From Paenibacillus ginsengihumi DSM 21568 (GTDB taxonomy: Bacteria; Bacillota; Bacilli; Paenibacillales; NBRC-103111), in contig NZ_KB905577.1 in NCBI RefSeq assembly GCF_000380965.1, forward strand, positions 1 to 61,849: DNA of 61,849 nucleotides. The letters run 5' to 3'. Shown piece after piece: positions 24,442-33,408 of this stretch. Each line of letters begins with the position of its first letter. Position 1 is the stretch's first letter. The position numbers were made by a program, and so were the translations under genes. The notes under the pieces were generated by a model that did not search any database, was not told the origin of the DNA, and was given only the letters and a program-made list of their open reading frames with translations.

Positions 24442-25084
24442 TATACGTAATGATTGTTTGATGCGCAATATATAAATGAACTATGTCGTTATAAAAATGA
24501 TTTATCGCGCAAAATAGCGACACGATCCGAATATATGACGTCTTAAACGAGCAATGATCCCCTCGCCCCGCTGCTTGAGCGCGCACATGGCGGCTTCCGG
24601 GCCGCTGGCGACGTGCGATGAGGGTGGATTGTTCGTCATAGGTGTCTATCCTGAACATTCGACGAAGGTCGTTGGCGAGTGTTCAGCACCGAAGGTGGCG
24701 ACCGATAATAAATGGAAGCGATTGCAAAAAGCGTCTTTCCCTATGGGACCTGAACCAGCCTTACGCCCAGCGGAATGCATTCGGCGCCTGTTCGATCCAC
24801 CGATGGGAGCACGTGGGCCCGGCTCATATTGGAGCACGTAAGCTCAAACCCCAAATGCCCCCTGTTTGCGACACGGGCTTAGGGCACCAGCGGACACAGG
24901 ACGCTGCCTGAGGCACGGGCCGGGGCAATTGTCATAGGCACATCTGGATCATTCGGCGAAGTCCGCCGACGAAGATTCAGTACCGCAGGCGGCCGGCCGG
25001 CGCAAAGGAATCGCCCGTGCTCGTGTCTTCGTCATAGACTCCTCATCCCCTTTTGCGCTCCCGCGAACATTGGCCCATTGACAC
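24442..25084. other. Intergenic region with two copies of repeat C
   Basis: No gene is supported. Two related segments, 24634-24708 and 24930-24995, both begin GTCATAGG. They share CATTCGRCGAAG, a GACGA/GGCGA block, TTCAGNACCG and AGGNGGC, and align with the reverse complement of the element near 18500. The stretch also carries AT-rich sequence at 24442-24500 and otherwise GC-rich unique sequence. Confidence 0.5.
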
Positions 25085-25118
25085 TAAGTATTATTTGTAT
25101 TATTATGAGTAATACTTA
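25085..25118. promoter_or_regulatory. Operator-like inverted repeat before the GntR gene
   Basis: TAAGTATTA (25085-25093) and TAATACTTA (25110-25118) are perfect 9-bp inverted arms separated by 16 bp. They overlap the expected promoter of the GntR-type gene, whose ribosome-binding site AAGGAGG lies about 10 bp beyond. This spacing is typical of YtrA-type autoregulatory sites. Confidence 0.6.
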
Positions 25119-25143
25119 ATGAAAATGAAAGGAGGCCTGTCAT

Positions 25144-25527
25144 TTGCTCATCTCGCTTCAGTTGGACAGCGATGTCCCGCTTTACGAGCAGCTGCGCAAT
25201 CAGATTGTGATCGGCATCGCTACCGGCGCGCTGGCGCCGCAGGAAAAGCTTCCCACCGTCCGCCAGCTGGCCGAAGATCTCGGCATCAATACGATGACCG
25301 TCAACAAGGCGTACGCGCTCCTGAAGCAGGAAGGCTACATCGCGATCGACCGGCGGCACGGAGCCAAAGTCAGCCCGGCTCTCCCCGGCGATCCGGCTTC
25401 CATGTGGCAGATCGAGGAGCGGCTCGAGCTGATCATTGCGGAAGCGGTCATCCATGGCGTCGATTCGTCCCGGTTCCAGGAGGTGTGCTCGCGTATTTTT
25501 TCCAAAATGAGTTATCGGCATTCTTAA
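25144..25527 (+). CDS. GntR-family regulator, YtrA subfamily
   Basis: A 127-residue protein with an N-terminal winged helix (about residues 10-78; PLYEQLRNQIVIGIATGALA and TVRQLAEDLGINTMTVNKAY) and only a short C-terminal dimerisation tail, as in YtrA regulators. These usually repress the operon they head. Here that is the membrane protein gene starting 25 bp downstream. Start is TTG 25144 with AAGGAGG 8 nt before it. A symmetrical operator candidate lies immediately upstream. Confidence 0.88.
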   Translation: MLISLQLDSDVPLYEQLRNQIVIGIATGALAPQEKLPTVRQLAEDLGINTMTVNKAYALLKQEGYIAIDRRHGAKVSPALPGDPASMWQIEERLELIIAEAVIHGVDSSRFQEVCSRIFSKMSYRHS

Positions 25528-25552
25528 GTCTACACACAGGAGTTGAGCGTAT

Positions 25553-26932
25553 TTGATAACCGCCGTATTATCCATTGTAGCGCTGATTTGCTACATTGCC
25601 ATGTTCGCAACGTACAAGGCGCAAACCAAATTTAAAAACGGCATGCTGTTTGCCGTGACTTTGCCCGAGCATGCCGCGGACCATCCGGATATACAGTCGA
25701 TCCGCAGCGCCTTTAACCGCAGGATGCTGCGGACGGCCGTCGGCATGGCGGCCGCTTTCGTCCCTTTTGTGCTGCTCCGGCAGTGGTCCGCTTTTCAACT
25801 GCTATATTTGTTCCTCTGGCTGCTGCTTCTGACAGTCGTGACGGTGTTGCCGTTCCGGCGCGCCTTCCGCGATACATTGGAGTTGAAGCGCGAGAAGGAA
25901 TGGTTCGTGGGAGCGAAGCGGGTCATTATCGGCGATCTGCGCGTATCCATGCTGAAGAACAAGCGCGCGGCATCGCTGTGGCTGTTTGCCGTTCCGTTTG
26001 CTGTAGCCGGAGGGCTTGCGATCTGGGCTTGGCTGAAGGATTCGCCGTTTTACGGCATCTTCGTCGGAGGGATAGCCGTTACCGCGGCGCTGCTATTGAC
26101 CTCGATCCTGATGCGCAGAAGCAAAGCGATTGTATTCAGCGAAAATTCGGAGATCAACCTAGTCTTGAATCAGGCAAGGCGCAGGGCGCTTTCGTATTTG
26201 TGGCTGGCGGTCGCCATCATTGAAAATGTGCATTTCCTGCTTATTTTCCTCCATCTGTCGAGCGAGCGCTATGACTTAAACGGCATTTGGATGACCGTTA
26301 TCCTTCTCTTTGCGGCTTTTCCGGCAGCGCTCGTGGTATACGTCTATCGAAGCCTTCAGGCGCGGGAAAGGGAAATCGTGGCGAACGATGGGCGAAAAAT
26401 TTATACCGACGACGACGAATATTGGGCCAACGGCTTCACGTACCACAACCCTCAGGACACCAGCCTCTTCGTCCCCAAGCGGGTGGGCGTGGGGGAAACG
26501 ATCAATACGGGAACGCTGGCCGGCAAGCTGCTCTTCGGAGGCAAGATCGGGCTGATGGCTGTCGTGATCATTGGCGTGTCGTTCCTGCTGATTCGCTCCG
26601 AGCTGACATCACCGAGCATGGCCATAACGTCCGACCGTCACGTTCACATCGACTACCCGATGTATTCCTTCAGCTTCCGGAGCGACGAGATTCGCGAGCT
26701 GACGCTGGCGGACACCGTCCCTGCCGGCGTCAAGACGAGCGGCGAGGCGACGGGCAAGTTCGCCCGCGGCCATTTTCGCCTGGAGGGAGAAGGCAAAGCG
26801 AGATTGTATGTGTTCAGAGACAATCCGCCCTATATCCGGCTCAAGCTGGATGACGTCGTCATCTACTATAATGATAAAGACCCGGAGAAGACCCGCCAGC
26901 TCTATGCCGAGCTTGAGGCCTTGAAGCAATAG
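25553..26932 (+). CDS. DUF5808-containing integral membrane protein
   Basis: A 459-residue protein with about seven hydrophobic segments (residues 3-20, 60-78, 83-103, 142-160, 167-185, 215-235 and 243-262, with another near 330-347). Between residues 288 and 312 is a DUF5808 motif, YWANGFTYHNPQDTSLFVPK. The extracytoplasmic C-terminal part (about 350-459) resembles a small pleckstrin-like beta domain. Such proteins commonly follow YtrA-type regulators in Bacillota and are of unknown function. Start TTG 25553 has AGGAG 10 nt upstream. It is in an operon with the GntR gene. Confidence 0.8.
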   Translation: MITAVLSIVALICYIAMFATYKAQTKFKNGMLFAVTLPEHAADHPDIQSIRSAFNRRMLRTAVGMAAAFVPFVLLRQWSAFQLLYLFLWLLLLTVVTVLPFRRAFRDTLELKREKEWFVGAKRVIIGDLRVSMLKNKRAASLWLFAVPFAVAGGLAIWAWLKDSPFYGIFVGGIAVTAALLLTSILMRRSKAIVFSENSEINLVLNQARRRALSYLWLAVAIIENVHFLLIFLHLSSERYDLNGIWMTVILLFAAFPAALVVYVYRSLQAREREIVANDGRKIYTDDDEYWANGFTYHNPQDTSLFVPKRVGVGETINTGTLAGKLLFGGKIGLMAVVIIGVSFLLIRSELTSPSMAITSDRHVHIDYPMYSFSFRSDEIRELTLADTVPAGVKTSGEATGKFARGHFRLEGEGKARLYVFRDNPPYIRLKLDDVVIYYNDKDPEKTRQLYAELEALKQ

Positions 26933-26959
26933 GCTGCCGGGCCGCTTCCCGACCGGCTG

Positions 26960-27673
26960 TCACCGCCGGGTGCGCCAGTGAATCAAGGCAACGTCGTGGA
27001 CGACGCCCTCCTTGCGCTTCACCGGAAACGCTTTGTATACGTGGGGGATGCCAAGCTCGTGCAAAATGTCGGATATGGCATCCGCCCTCTCCTTTTCCAT
27101 GGATTGTCCGTCCGCATCCAGCGCCAGCGGATTGGCGTACGGCCTGCCGACCGATTGCACCAGAATGACGCGGCGCGCCGCCGCCATGTCCATCCGCTGC
27201 AGGCACCGCTTCATATCGCGAATCCGGTATACGGCGTTGGCGCTGAACAGGACGTCCGCCTGCCCGGGATGGACCGGCGCGTCCTCCCACTTGGCAAGGA
27301 TCGCCTCCGGCAGCGGCATCGCCTGCGGCCAGGACGCTAACAATTGGGCGTACATCGAGCGCGACGGCTCCACGATCGTCACATGTCCGACACGCGGCGC
27401 CAGACGCTTCGTAAACGCGCCGGTGCCGGCGCCGACCTCCAGCAGCCGGTCCTTCTTATCCAGCAGCGAACAGACGTCCTCCATCAGCTCCCCTGCCAGC
27501 GCAGCCAGCGGGCTCCGTTCGTCGTAATGAGGGGCATATTCCTGCCAAAACCGTTCCTCTTCCCCATCGTCGGCTGTCCTCGGGTTCGTGCGCGAGGCGT
27601 ATTCCCATGCCGCCTCCCACAGCTCGGATGGGCGCAAGCCCGGCGCTTTGATCTTGATTACGGCGCTTTTCAT
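26960..27673 (-). CDS. Class I SAM-dependent methyltransferase
   Basis: A 237-residue methyltransferase. The SAM-binding glycine motif is LLEVGAGTGAFTKRLAP (about residues 80-96), followed by VTIVEPSRSMYAQL with the acidic ribose-binding residue and VLFSANAVYRI. The N-terminal segment FWQEYAPHYDER is typical of small-molecule methyltransferases. ATG 27673 is preferred (AAGGGG 8 nt upstream). It is the last gene of the transporter operon governed by a cobalamin riboswitch, 25 bp after the ATPase gene, so a substrate related to the transported ligand is possible. Confidence 0.85.
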   Translation of the reverse strand: MKSAVIKIKAPGLRPSELWEAAWEYASRTNPRTADDGEEERFWQEYAPHYDERSPLAALAGELMEDVCSLLDKKDRLLEVGAGTGAFTKRLAPRVGHVTIVEPSRSMYAQLLASWPQAMPLPEAILAKWEDAPVHPGQADVLFSANAVYRIRDMKRCLQRMDMAAARRVILVQSVGRPYANPLALDADGQSMEKERADAISDILHELGIPHVYKAFPVKRKEGVVHDVALIHWRTRR

Positions 27674-27698
27674 ATCGTTATGTCCCCTTCTTGGTCTT

Positions 27699-28484
27699 CT
27701 AAAATCGGAACGCCTCCACCAGCGCGCGAGTATACGCTTCGCGGGGCGCTTCCCAGATTTGTTCGGGCGTCCCCTGCTCCACAATGCGCCCGCCCTGCAT
27801 CACCGCAATGTCGTCGCTCACTCTCCGAATCAGATCAAGATCATGAGAAATGAACAGGTACGCGATGCCGAACTCCTGCTGCACGCGCCGCAGACATTCC
27901 ACCAGCTGCGCCTGCACCGAAACGTCCAGCATCGAGGTCGGCTCATCCAACACGATGAATTTGGGCTCAAGCATCAAGATGCGCACGAGCGCCATCCGCT
28001 GCAGCTGCCCTCCGCTGACCTGGTGCGGGTAGCGGCTCAGAAGCTCGGGATGCAGCCCGACGACGTCCAGCAGCTGCCGGGCCCGGTCGGCGGCGTCCGA
28101 GCGGGACATCGACCGGTGAATCGCCGTCGGCTCAACGAGGCTGTCGAGCAGCACCGCTCTAGGGTTGAAGGAGGAATCGGGATGCTGGAACACGATCTGC
28201 ATCCGCCTGCGAAGCGGCCGCATTTCCCGCAGCGATAATCCGGTGATGTCCCGGCCCTCGAAGCGGACCTGCCCCGCTTCCACCGGAAGCAGCTTCAGCA
28301 TAACGCGGCCCAGCGTCGATTTCCCGCAGCCGCTCTCGCCGACCAGGCCGACGGTGCGCAGCGGATGAACCGCCAACGATACTTGCTTCAGCACCGGCTC
28401 TGCCGGGCGATTCCTTCGCGCAGCGGCATAGCGGCTCGTGACCCGGACCACTTCCGCCGTCGGGCGGTTAACACCTTCATTCAT
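27699..28484 (-). CDS. ABC transporter ATP-binding protein, DppF/NikE type
   Basis: A 261-residue ATPase. Walker A is [15 protein letters not shown], the signature is HQVSGGQLQRMALVRIL, Walker B is FIVLDEPTSMLD and the H-loop is LFISHDLDLIRR. The family is the second ATPase of oligopeptide/dipeptide/nickel importers. It lacks the long C-terminal Cys-containing extension of many DppF proteins. It overlaps the upstream ATPase gene by 8 bp, within a five-gene transporter operon. Confidence 0.92.
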   Translation of the reverse strand: MNEGVNRPTAEVVRVTSRYAAARRNRPAEPVLKQVSLAVHPLRTVGLVGESGCGKSTLGRVMLKLLPVEAGQVRFEGRDITGLSLREMRPLRRRMQIVFQHPDSSFNPRAVLLDSLVEPTAIHRSMSRSDAADRARQLLDVVGLHPELLSRYPHQVSGGQLQRMALVRILMLEPKFIVLDEPTSMLDVSVQAQLVECLRRVQQEFGIAYLFISHDLDLIRRVSDDIAVMQGGRIVEQGTPEQIWEAPREAYTRALVEAFRF

Positions 28485-29442
28485 ACAGCCAGCACCTCAC
28501 TTCGCGGCCCGGCGCCTGTTCGCCCGCAGCCGAGACCGGGCGCTCGCGGCGGCAACGGTCCATGGCGTGGGGACAGCGCGGATGGAACGCGCAGCCTTGC
28601 GGCCGGAGGCCGGGAGCGGGGCTGAGGCCGGGAATCGGCTTCAGCTCCTTGTTCGGGGCCGCCGCCAGCAGGGCGGCCGTATACGGATGCAGCGGGCGGG
28701 CGAAGAGCTCCGCGGCCGGGCCCGCCTCGACCAGCTGCCCGGCATAAATGACGCCGACCCTGTCGCACAGCTTCGCCGCCACCTGCAGATCGTGGGTAAT
28801 GACGAGCATGGCTGCGCCGCTCTCCCGCGCCGCATTCGCCAGCAGATCGACGACCTGCTTGCGCACAATCGCGTCCAGCCCTTTCGTCGGCTCGTCGGCG
28901 ATCAGCAGCCGGGGCCTGCCGGCGATCCCGATGGCGGTGAGCACGCGCTGCTTCATGCCGCCACTCAGCTGCCAGGGATACTGCCGGCTCGTCCGCTCAG
29001 GCTCGGGCAGGCCGAGCCGCTCCAGCAGCTCCAGCAGCTGCGCCGCCGCTTGCTGGCGGGACAGGCGCCGATGCAGTCGAAGCGGCTCGATCACCTGGCG
29101 GCCGATCCGCAGGACGGGATTGAGCGACGTCGCCGGATTTTGCGGCACGAGTCCGATGCTTCCGCCCCGCAGGCGGCGCAGCCGCTTCTTGGGCAGCTGC
29201 ATCAGATCGTCGCCGTCATACAGGATCGTCCCTTCGACGACGGCGCTGCCCGGCAGCAGCCGCAGGATGCTCATGCCAAGCACAGACTTGCCGCTGCCGC
29301 TCTCCCCGATCAATCCGAACGTCTCGCGCCCCGATACACTCAAGCTGACGCCGTCGACCACAGTCAACGGCTCGCCGCCGGCCCGCTGGCGAAACCTGAT
29401 ATGCAGATTGCGGATTTCCAGCAAAGGCTTTGTTCCGCTCAT
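28477..29442 (-). CDS. ABC transporter ATP-binding protein, DppD/NikD type
   Basis: A 321-residue ATPase. Walker A is GLIGESGSGKSVLGM, the signature is WQLSGGMKQRVLTAIGI and Walker B is LLIADEPTKGLD. The C-terminal oligopeptide-transporter extension is present (HPYTAALLAA; CAFHPRCPHAMDRC, whose Cys residues match the Fe-S-binding region described for DppD/OppD proteins). ATG 29442 is chosen: GGGAGG is 7 nt upstream and ATGA overlaps the permease stop. Confidence 0.92.
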   Translation of the reverse strand: MSGTKPLLEIRNLHIRFRQRAGGEPLTVVDGVSLSVSGRETFGLIGESGSGKSVLGMSILRLLPGSAVVEGTILYDGDDLMQLPKKRLRRLRGGSIGLVPQNPATSLNPVLRIGRQVIEPLRLHRRLSRQQAAAQLLELLERLGLPEPERTSRQYPWQLSGGMKQRVLTAIGIAGRPRLLIADEPTKGLDAIVRKQVVDLLANAARESGAAMLVITHDLQVAAKLCDRVGVIYAGQLVEAGPAAELFARPLHPYTAALLAAAPNKELKPIPGLSPAPGLRPQGCAFHPRCPHAMDRCRRERPVSAAGEQAPGREVRCWLYE

Positions 29443-30290
29443 CGCCATTCCTCCCCGTTTCGTTCCGTTCTCGCATCCCAGCCGTCGCGCAGCGCATCGC
29501 CGAGCAGATTGATCGCGAGGGAGACCGCGGCAATGCACATTCCCGGCAGGATCATCAGATGAGGATAGCTGCGAAAATACGTCCTGGCGTCGCTCACCAT
29601 CACGCCCCAATCGGGCAGCGGCGGCTGCAGCCCCAGGCCGAGGAAGCTAAGCGAGGCGATCGCCAGCATCGTCCTGCCGATCCGCACGGTGAAGAGGACG
29701 ACGATCGGCCCGAGCAGATTGGGCATGAGGTGCCGGAGCATGATCCGTCCATGGCCGGAGCCCATCGCGCGCACCGCTTCAACGTAATGCTCCTCGCGCA
29801 GCTTGAGCGTCTCGCCGCGGACGATGCGGGAGAAGTCCGCCCAGGAGGTGATGACGACCGCGATAAACAAGCTGGCGGCTCCGGGCCCGAGCGTTCCCGC
29901 GATCGCCAGCATAAAGCTGAGCCCGGGCAAGCCTTGAAACAGCTGCACGAACCACTGAATCGCATCATCCGCGAAGCCGCCGAAATACCCGGAAACGATG
30001 CCGAGCGCAAGACCGATCGCCATCGTCGCAGCGGAAGCCGCCAGCGCCAGCAGCAGCGTATGCCGGCCGCCGTGCAGCAAGCGGCTGAGCACGTCCCGGC
30101 CCAGATGGTCGGTGCCGAGCGGATGGCTTAAGCTGAAAGGCGCCAGCCGGTTGCCCATATCGACCGCCTCCGGATCGCAGGGGGCAAGCAGCGGCGCGAA
30201 AGCGCTGATCGCCGCAACGACCGCCAGAAACGACAAGGCGGCTGCAGCCATGGGGGAACGGAAGGCATCAAGCAGCGATGTTCGGTTCAT
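29439..30290 (-). CDS. ABC transporter permease, DppC/NikC type
   Basis: A 283-residue permease with about six transmembrane segments. Landmarks are HPLGTDHLGRDVLSRLLHGG near residues 55-75 and the coupling-helix EAA-type motif EAVRAMGSGHGRIMLRHLMPN. The start at 30290 overlaps the preceding permease stop (ATGA). It is a heterodimer partner of the DppB-type permease. Confidence 0.92.
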   Translation of the reverse strand: MNRTSLLDAFRSPMAAAALSFLAVVAAISAFAPLLAPCDPEAVDMGNRLAPFSLSHPLGTDHLGRDVLSRLLHGGRHTLLLALAASAATMAIGLALGIVSGYFGGFADDAIQWFVQLFQGLPGLSFMLAIAGTLGPGAASLFIAVVITSWADFSRIVRGETLKLREEHYVEAVRAMGSGHGRIMLRHLMPNLLGPIVVLFTVRIGRTMLAIASLSFLGLGLQPPLPDWGVMVSDARTYFRSYPHLMILPGMCIAAVSLAINLLGDALRDGWDARTERNGEEWR

Positions 30291-31240
30291 CGCACCGCAC
30301 CCCCCAGGCGAATTTGCGGCTGCACCCATGTATACACAAGATCGACCAGCAGATTGAACAGCACATAGACAATGGAAGTAAACAGAACATAGCCTTGAAT
30401 GACGGGATAATCCCGGCGGTATATCGCTTCAACCGCATAGCGCCCGATCCCCGGTATGGCGAAAATCACTTCCACGATCACCGCTCCTCCGACAATGCCC
30501 CCGAACGAGGAGCCGAGGACGGTAACGACCGGGATCAGCATATTTTTAAGCCCGTGCCCGATCAGCACGCCCAGCTCCCCCAGCCCTTTCGCTTTGGCGG
30601 TAAGCATGTAGTTTTGGCTCATCACCTCAAGCATGGCGGCGCGCGACAGCCGCATCAGCACAGCCCCGGTTCCGGAAGCGAGCACAGCCGACGGCATCAG
30701 CAGCTCCCGCCAGCCGCCGAAGCCGCTCGTCGGCAGCAGCCCCCATGTTTCGGAGAACAGCAGGATGAACAGAATGGCCAGCCAAAAGCCGGGAACCGAG
30801 ACGAGCAGCAGCGCAACCGTCCTCCCCAGATGATCCTCCCACCGGTTGCGCCGCGCCGCCATCCAGATGCCGAGCGGAATGCCGGTCATGGCGGCGATCA
30901 GCACGGCGCCGATGGCAAGCGCAAGCGTATGGGGCAGCCGGCGCAGCAACTCCTTCGCGACCGGCTCCTTCGTGATATAGGAGACGCCAAGATCGCCCTG
31001 CGCGGCCTTGATGAGCCACAGTCCGTATTGAACGGCCAGCGGACGGTGCAGCCCGAGCTGCTCCCGCATCGCCTGCAGCTCCTGCTCCGTCGGCTCGCGA
31101 ACGCCGCTCATGCCGAGCGCTTCCCGCGCCGGGTCGCCGGGCGCGGCCACGCCCAGCAGAAAGGCGATCAGCGTCGCCCCGACCAGCAGCGGAACAGCCG
31201 CCAGCAAGCGTCGGCATAAATAGCGGGTTAAGGAGCCCAT
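30287..31240 (-). CDS. ABC transporter permease, DppB/NikB type
   Basis: A 317-residue permease with an N-terminal helix (MGSLTRYLCRRLLAAVPLLV), a periplasmic loop with LGLHRPLAVQYGLWL, and the EAA motif AKAKGLGELGVLIGHGLKNM followed by the conserved VEVIFAIPGIGRYAVEAI. It overlaps the binding-protein gene by 13 bp. The order binding protein, DppB, DppC, DppD, DppF is the standard one for peptide/nickel importers. Confidence 0.92.
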   Translation of the reverse strand: MGSLTRYLCRRLLAAVPLLVGATLIAFLLGVAAPGDPAREALGMSGVREPTEQELQAMREQLGLHRPLAVQYGLWLIKAAQGDLGVSYITKEPVAKELLRRLPHTLALAIGAVLIAAMTGIPLGIWMAARRNRWEDHLGRTVALLLVSVPGFWLAILFILLFSETWGLLPTSGFGGWRELLMPSAVLASGTGAVLMRLSRAAMLEVMSQNYMLTAKAKGLGELGVLIGHGLKNMLIPVVTVLGSSFGGIVGGAVIVEVIFAIPGIGRYAVEAIYRRDYPVIQGYVLFTSIVYVLFNLLVDLVYTWVQPQIRLGGAVR

Positions 31241-32814
31241 TCCAGCTCAGACAAGCTCGTGCCGTACAGCAGCGCCTTGTAGCCTTGGATCCGCTTGTCG
31301 TAAGCGATCAGGCTGGCGTCGTTGAACAGCGGGATCGTCGGCAGCTCGGCGGCAGCGATATCCTGCAGCTCGTCATAAATGCGCCGGCGCTCCTCGACGT
31401 CCAGCAAGCCTGCCGCCTCCTTGAGCAGACTGTCAACTCGCTCGCTGCTGTAGCCGAGGCTGTAGTTTTTGTTTGCCGAGCCGCTGCTTGCCATATACTG
31501 GTTCAGAATCGTAAAAGGCTCGGCATTCGGCAAGCCCTGTGTCGCCAGCGCCAGATCGTAGTCGCCCTTCGCCTGCGCTTCCTTGAATGCCGCTCCGTCC
31601 AAAATGCGGATTTCCACGTCCAGGCCGATGTCCTTCAGCTGATGCTGAATCAGCTCCGCCTGCGCCTTGTAAGGATAACGATCGATTCCGTAGGATGGCA
31701 CGATCAACCGGACAGGCTGCCGCTTGTCCCCCAGCACTTCCCCTGCAAGCCGCTTCGCTTCGGCCGGGTCGTAGCTGACTTTCAGCTCCTTATGGAAAGG
31801 AGAGGTGGCATTCAGAATATTGACCGTTGCCGTCGGATAGCCCCGGTACAGCTCACGCACGATCATCTCCCGGTCGATAGCCAGACTGACGGCCCGGCGC
31901 AGCCTGACATCGCGGAGCGGCCCCTCCTTGCCGTTTGGATGCAGGTAATGCGAGATCGTCGAAGCGGTATGCGATACGCCGAACCGCTCATCCTTCAACA
32001 GCTCCCGGGCCTGTTCCGGCGGCAGCGCCCCCAGGTCCATGACGCCGGCGATTTCCCCGGCCTTGAGCGCGGCGAGCCGCGTATCCGGGTCGGGGATGAC
32101 CCGCACGCGGATTTTGCCTGTCTTCGCCTTCGGACCGTAATAATCCGGGTTCGCCTCAAGCAACGCGAAAGCATCCTTCTGATGCTCGATCAGCTTGAAC
32201 GGCCCCGTTCCTTGAGGCAGCCCCTTGAAATCTCCGTTCTCGTCGAAGCTGTTCGGGCTGTAGATCGGGCTTGCGAAATTGGCCATCGCATAAGGGAGCG
32301 TCGGCTGCGGGTCCTTGAAGCTGAGCCGTAACGTCAGCTCGTCCACCTTGGCGATATTTTGCAGGCCGGGGTAGCTTGTATCGATATTCAGCGTATAAAA
32401 CGGAGAGCTCTTCGGACTCACCTTCCTATACCGTGCAAAATTGGCGATGACCGCATCCGCCGTCAGCTTCTCCCCGTCGTGAAAACGGACGTTATCGCGC
32501 AGCTTGAACGTCCACTCCCGTCCGTCCTCCGACATCTCCCACGATTCGGCCAGCTTCGGCGCCGGCTCCCCGTCCTCGCCTCCGGCGATCAGCGGCTCCC
32601 ATACATAAAGGATCAAGCTCGTGTAATAAGCGTCCTTCGGTCCCGGGGCCAAATCGCGCGGCGCGGCAAGCACAATTTCCTGCGGCTGCTCCGCCTGATT
32701 CGCTTCGGGCAGCGCGGCCGGGCCGGCTTCCTTGGCCGGCTGGCAGCCCGCCGCCGTAATACAGATCGCGAGCAGCATGGCGATCCAGCCTTTTTTCCAT
32801 CCGTTCAACAGCAT
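31228..32814 (-). CDS. Solute-binding lipoprotein of a peptide/nickel-type ABC importer
   Basis: A 528-residue SBP family 5 lipoprotein. The signal peptide ends with lipobox ICITAAGC (about residue 25). Family motifs are LAESWEMSEDGREWTFKLRD, NVRFHDGEKLTADAVI, GTGPFKLIE and VRLRRAVSLAIDREMIV. ATG 32814 has AGGAGG about 11 nt upstream. This family binds peptides, nickel or cobalt chelates, heme or sugars. The cobalamin riboswitch upstream argues for cobalt or a corrinoid-related ligand. That is inference, since ligand-contacting residues cannot be assigned. Confidence 0.88.
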   Translation of the reverse strand: MLLNGWKKGWIAMLLAICITAAGCQPAKEAGPAALPEANQAEQPQEIVLAAPRDLAPGPKDAYYTSLILYVWEPLIAGGEDGEPAPKLAESWEMSEDGREWTFKLRDNVRFHDGEKLTADAVIANFARYRKVSPKSSPFYTLNIDTSYPGLQNIAKVDELTLRLSFKDPQPTLPYAMANFASPIYSPNSFDENGDFKGLPQGTGPFKLIEHQKDAFALLEANPDYYGPKAKTGKIRVRVIPDPDTRLAALKAGEIAGVMDLGALPPEQARELLKDERFGVSHTASTISHYLHPNGKEGPLRDVRLRRAVSLAIDREMIVRELYRGYPTATVNILNATSPFHKELKVSYDPAEAKRLAGEVLGDKRQPVRLIVPSYGIDRYPYKAQAELIQHQLKDIGLDVEIRILDGAAFKEAQAKGDYDLALATQGLPNAEPFTILNQYMASSGSANKNYSLGYSSERVDSLLKEAAGLLDVEERRRIYDELQDIAAAELPTIPLFNDASLIAYDKRIQGYKALLYGTSLSELEWAP

Positions 32815-32954
32815 ACTTATGTAGTCCTCCTGCCTATTCTTGTTCGTAATAATTACTATTATAATCACAAGCAGTTGTCAAGTCTACGAGCGATTGCCGA
32901 TAAGCCATTCGTATTTTCGCGAAAACTTGCTTATCCTTCCTTTTTTAACAACAT

Positions 32955-32995
32955 AAAAAGCGCCTCCTCTCCCCTTGAAGGGACACAGAAGACGC
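32955..32995 (-). terminator. Riboswitch expression-platform terminator
   Basis: On the minus strand GCGTCTTCTGTGTCCCTT pairs with AAGGGGAGAGGAGGCGC through G-C and G-U pairs and is followed by TTTTT. It lies about 85 nt after the cobalamin aptamer and 140 nt before the binding-protein gene, the expected place for a transcription-terminating switch. Confidence 0.7.
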
Positions 32996-33077
32996 ACGAA
33001 CAGTAATCCGGATTTATACGCATAATGCGAACAAACGGCTGTATCGAACACCTCCCTATCTCCCCGTAGGCCATGGT

Positions 33078-33260
33078 TGTTCATGAACAGGCAGGTCTCC
33101 TGGCTCCGGAGTCGAGCAGCCGCATTCCCTTCCCAGCCTGCCGGCCAGTGGCTCTCCATGCGGTATTCTCCGTTACAGTGGCGGGACCGCGCCGGTTTTG
33201 CACCGGACTTCCCTATTAAACCTGATCGCTTCGCGATGCAGGTACCTGTTCAAACTGAAT
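33078..33260 (-). promoter_or_regulatory. Cobalamin (AdoCbl) riboswitch
   Basis: Read on the minus strand the segment has the conserved aptamer order: GGGAAGTCCGGTG, CAAAACCGGCGCGGTCCCGC, CACTGTAAC, GCCACTGG, GGGAAGG and the B12 box AGCCAGGAGACCTGCC. The outer stem P1 is GAACAGG (33245-33251) with CCTGTTC (33085-33091). It sits upstream of the Dpp/Nik-type transporter operon and is followed by a terminator hairpin, so adenosylcobalamin should shut off the operon. Class assignment is from memory of the consensus. Confidence 0.93.
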
Positions 33261-33342
33261 ATCGTATTATCCCTGATATTAGTTCAGGCGGCTCATCATG
33301 TCAATCAAGTTTTGGAGAACATTTTTACCGACCAATGCAGCG

Positions 33343-33390
33343 CAAAAAGAAAAGCAGGATAACCCTGCATCCGAGGAATTATCCCGCTTT
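33343..33390 (-). terminator. Terminator of the VOC-domain gene
   Basis: Minus-strand AAAGCGGGATAA pairs with TTATCCTGCTTT around a 16-nt loop, followed by a T-rich tract. It is 20-60 bp after the VOC gene stop codon. Confidence 0.7.
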
Positions 33391-33408
33391 GCGAGCATAC
33401 CTTAGGTT

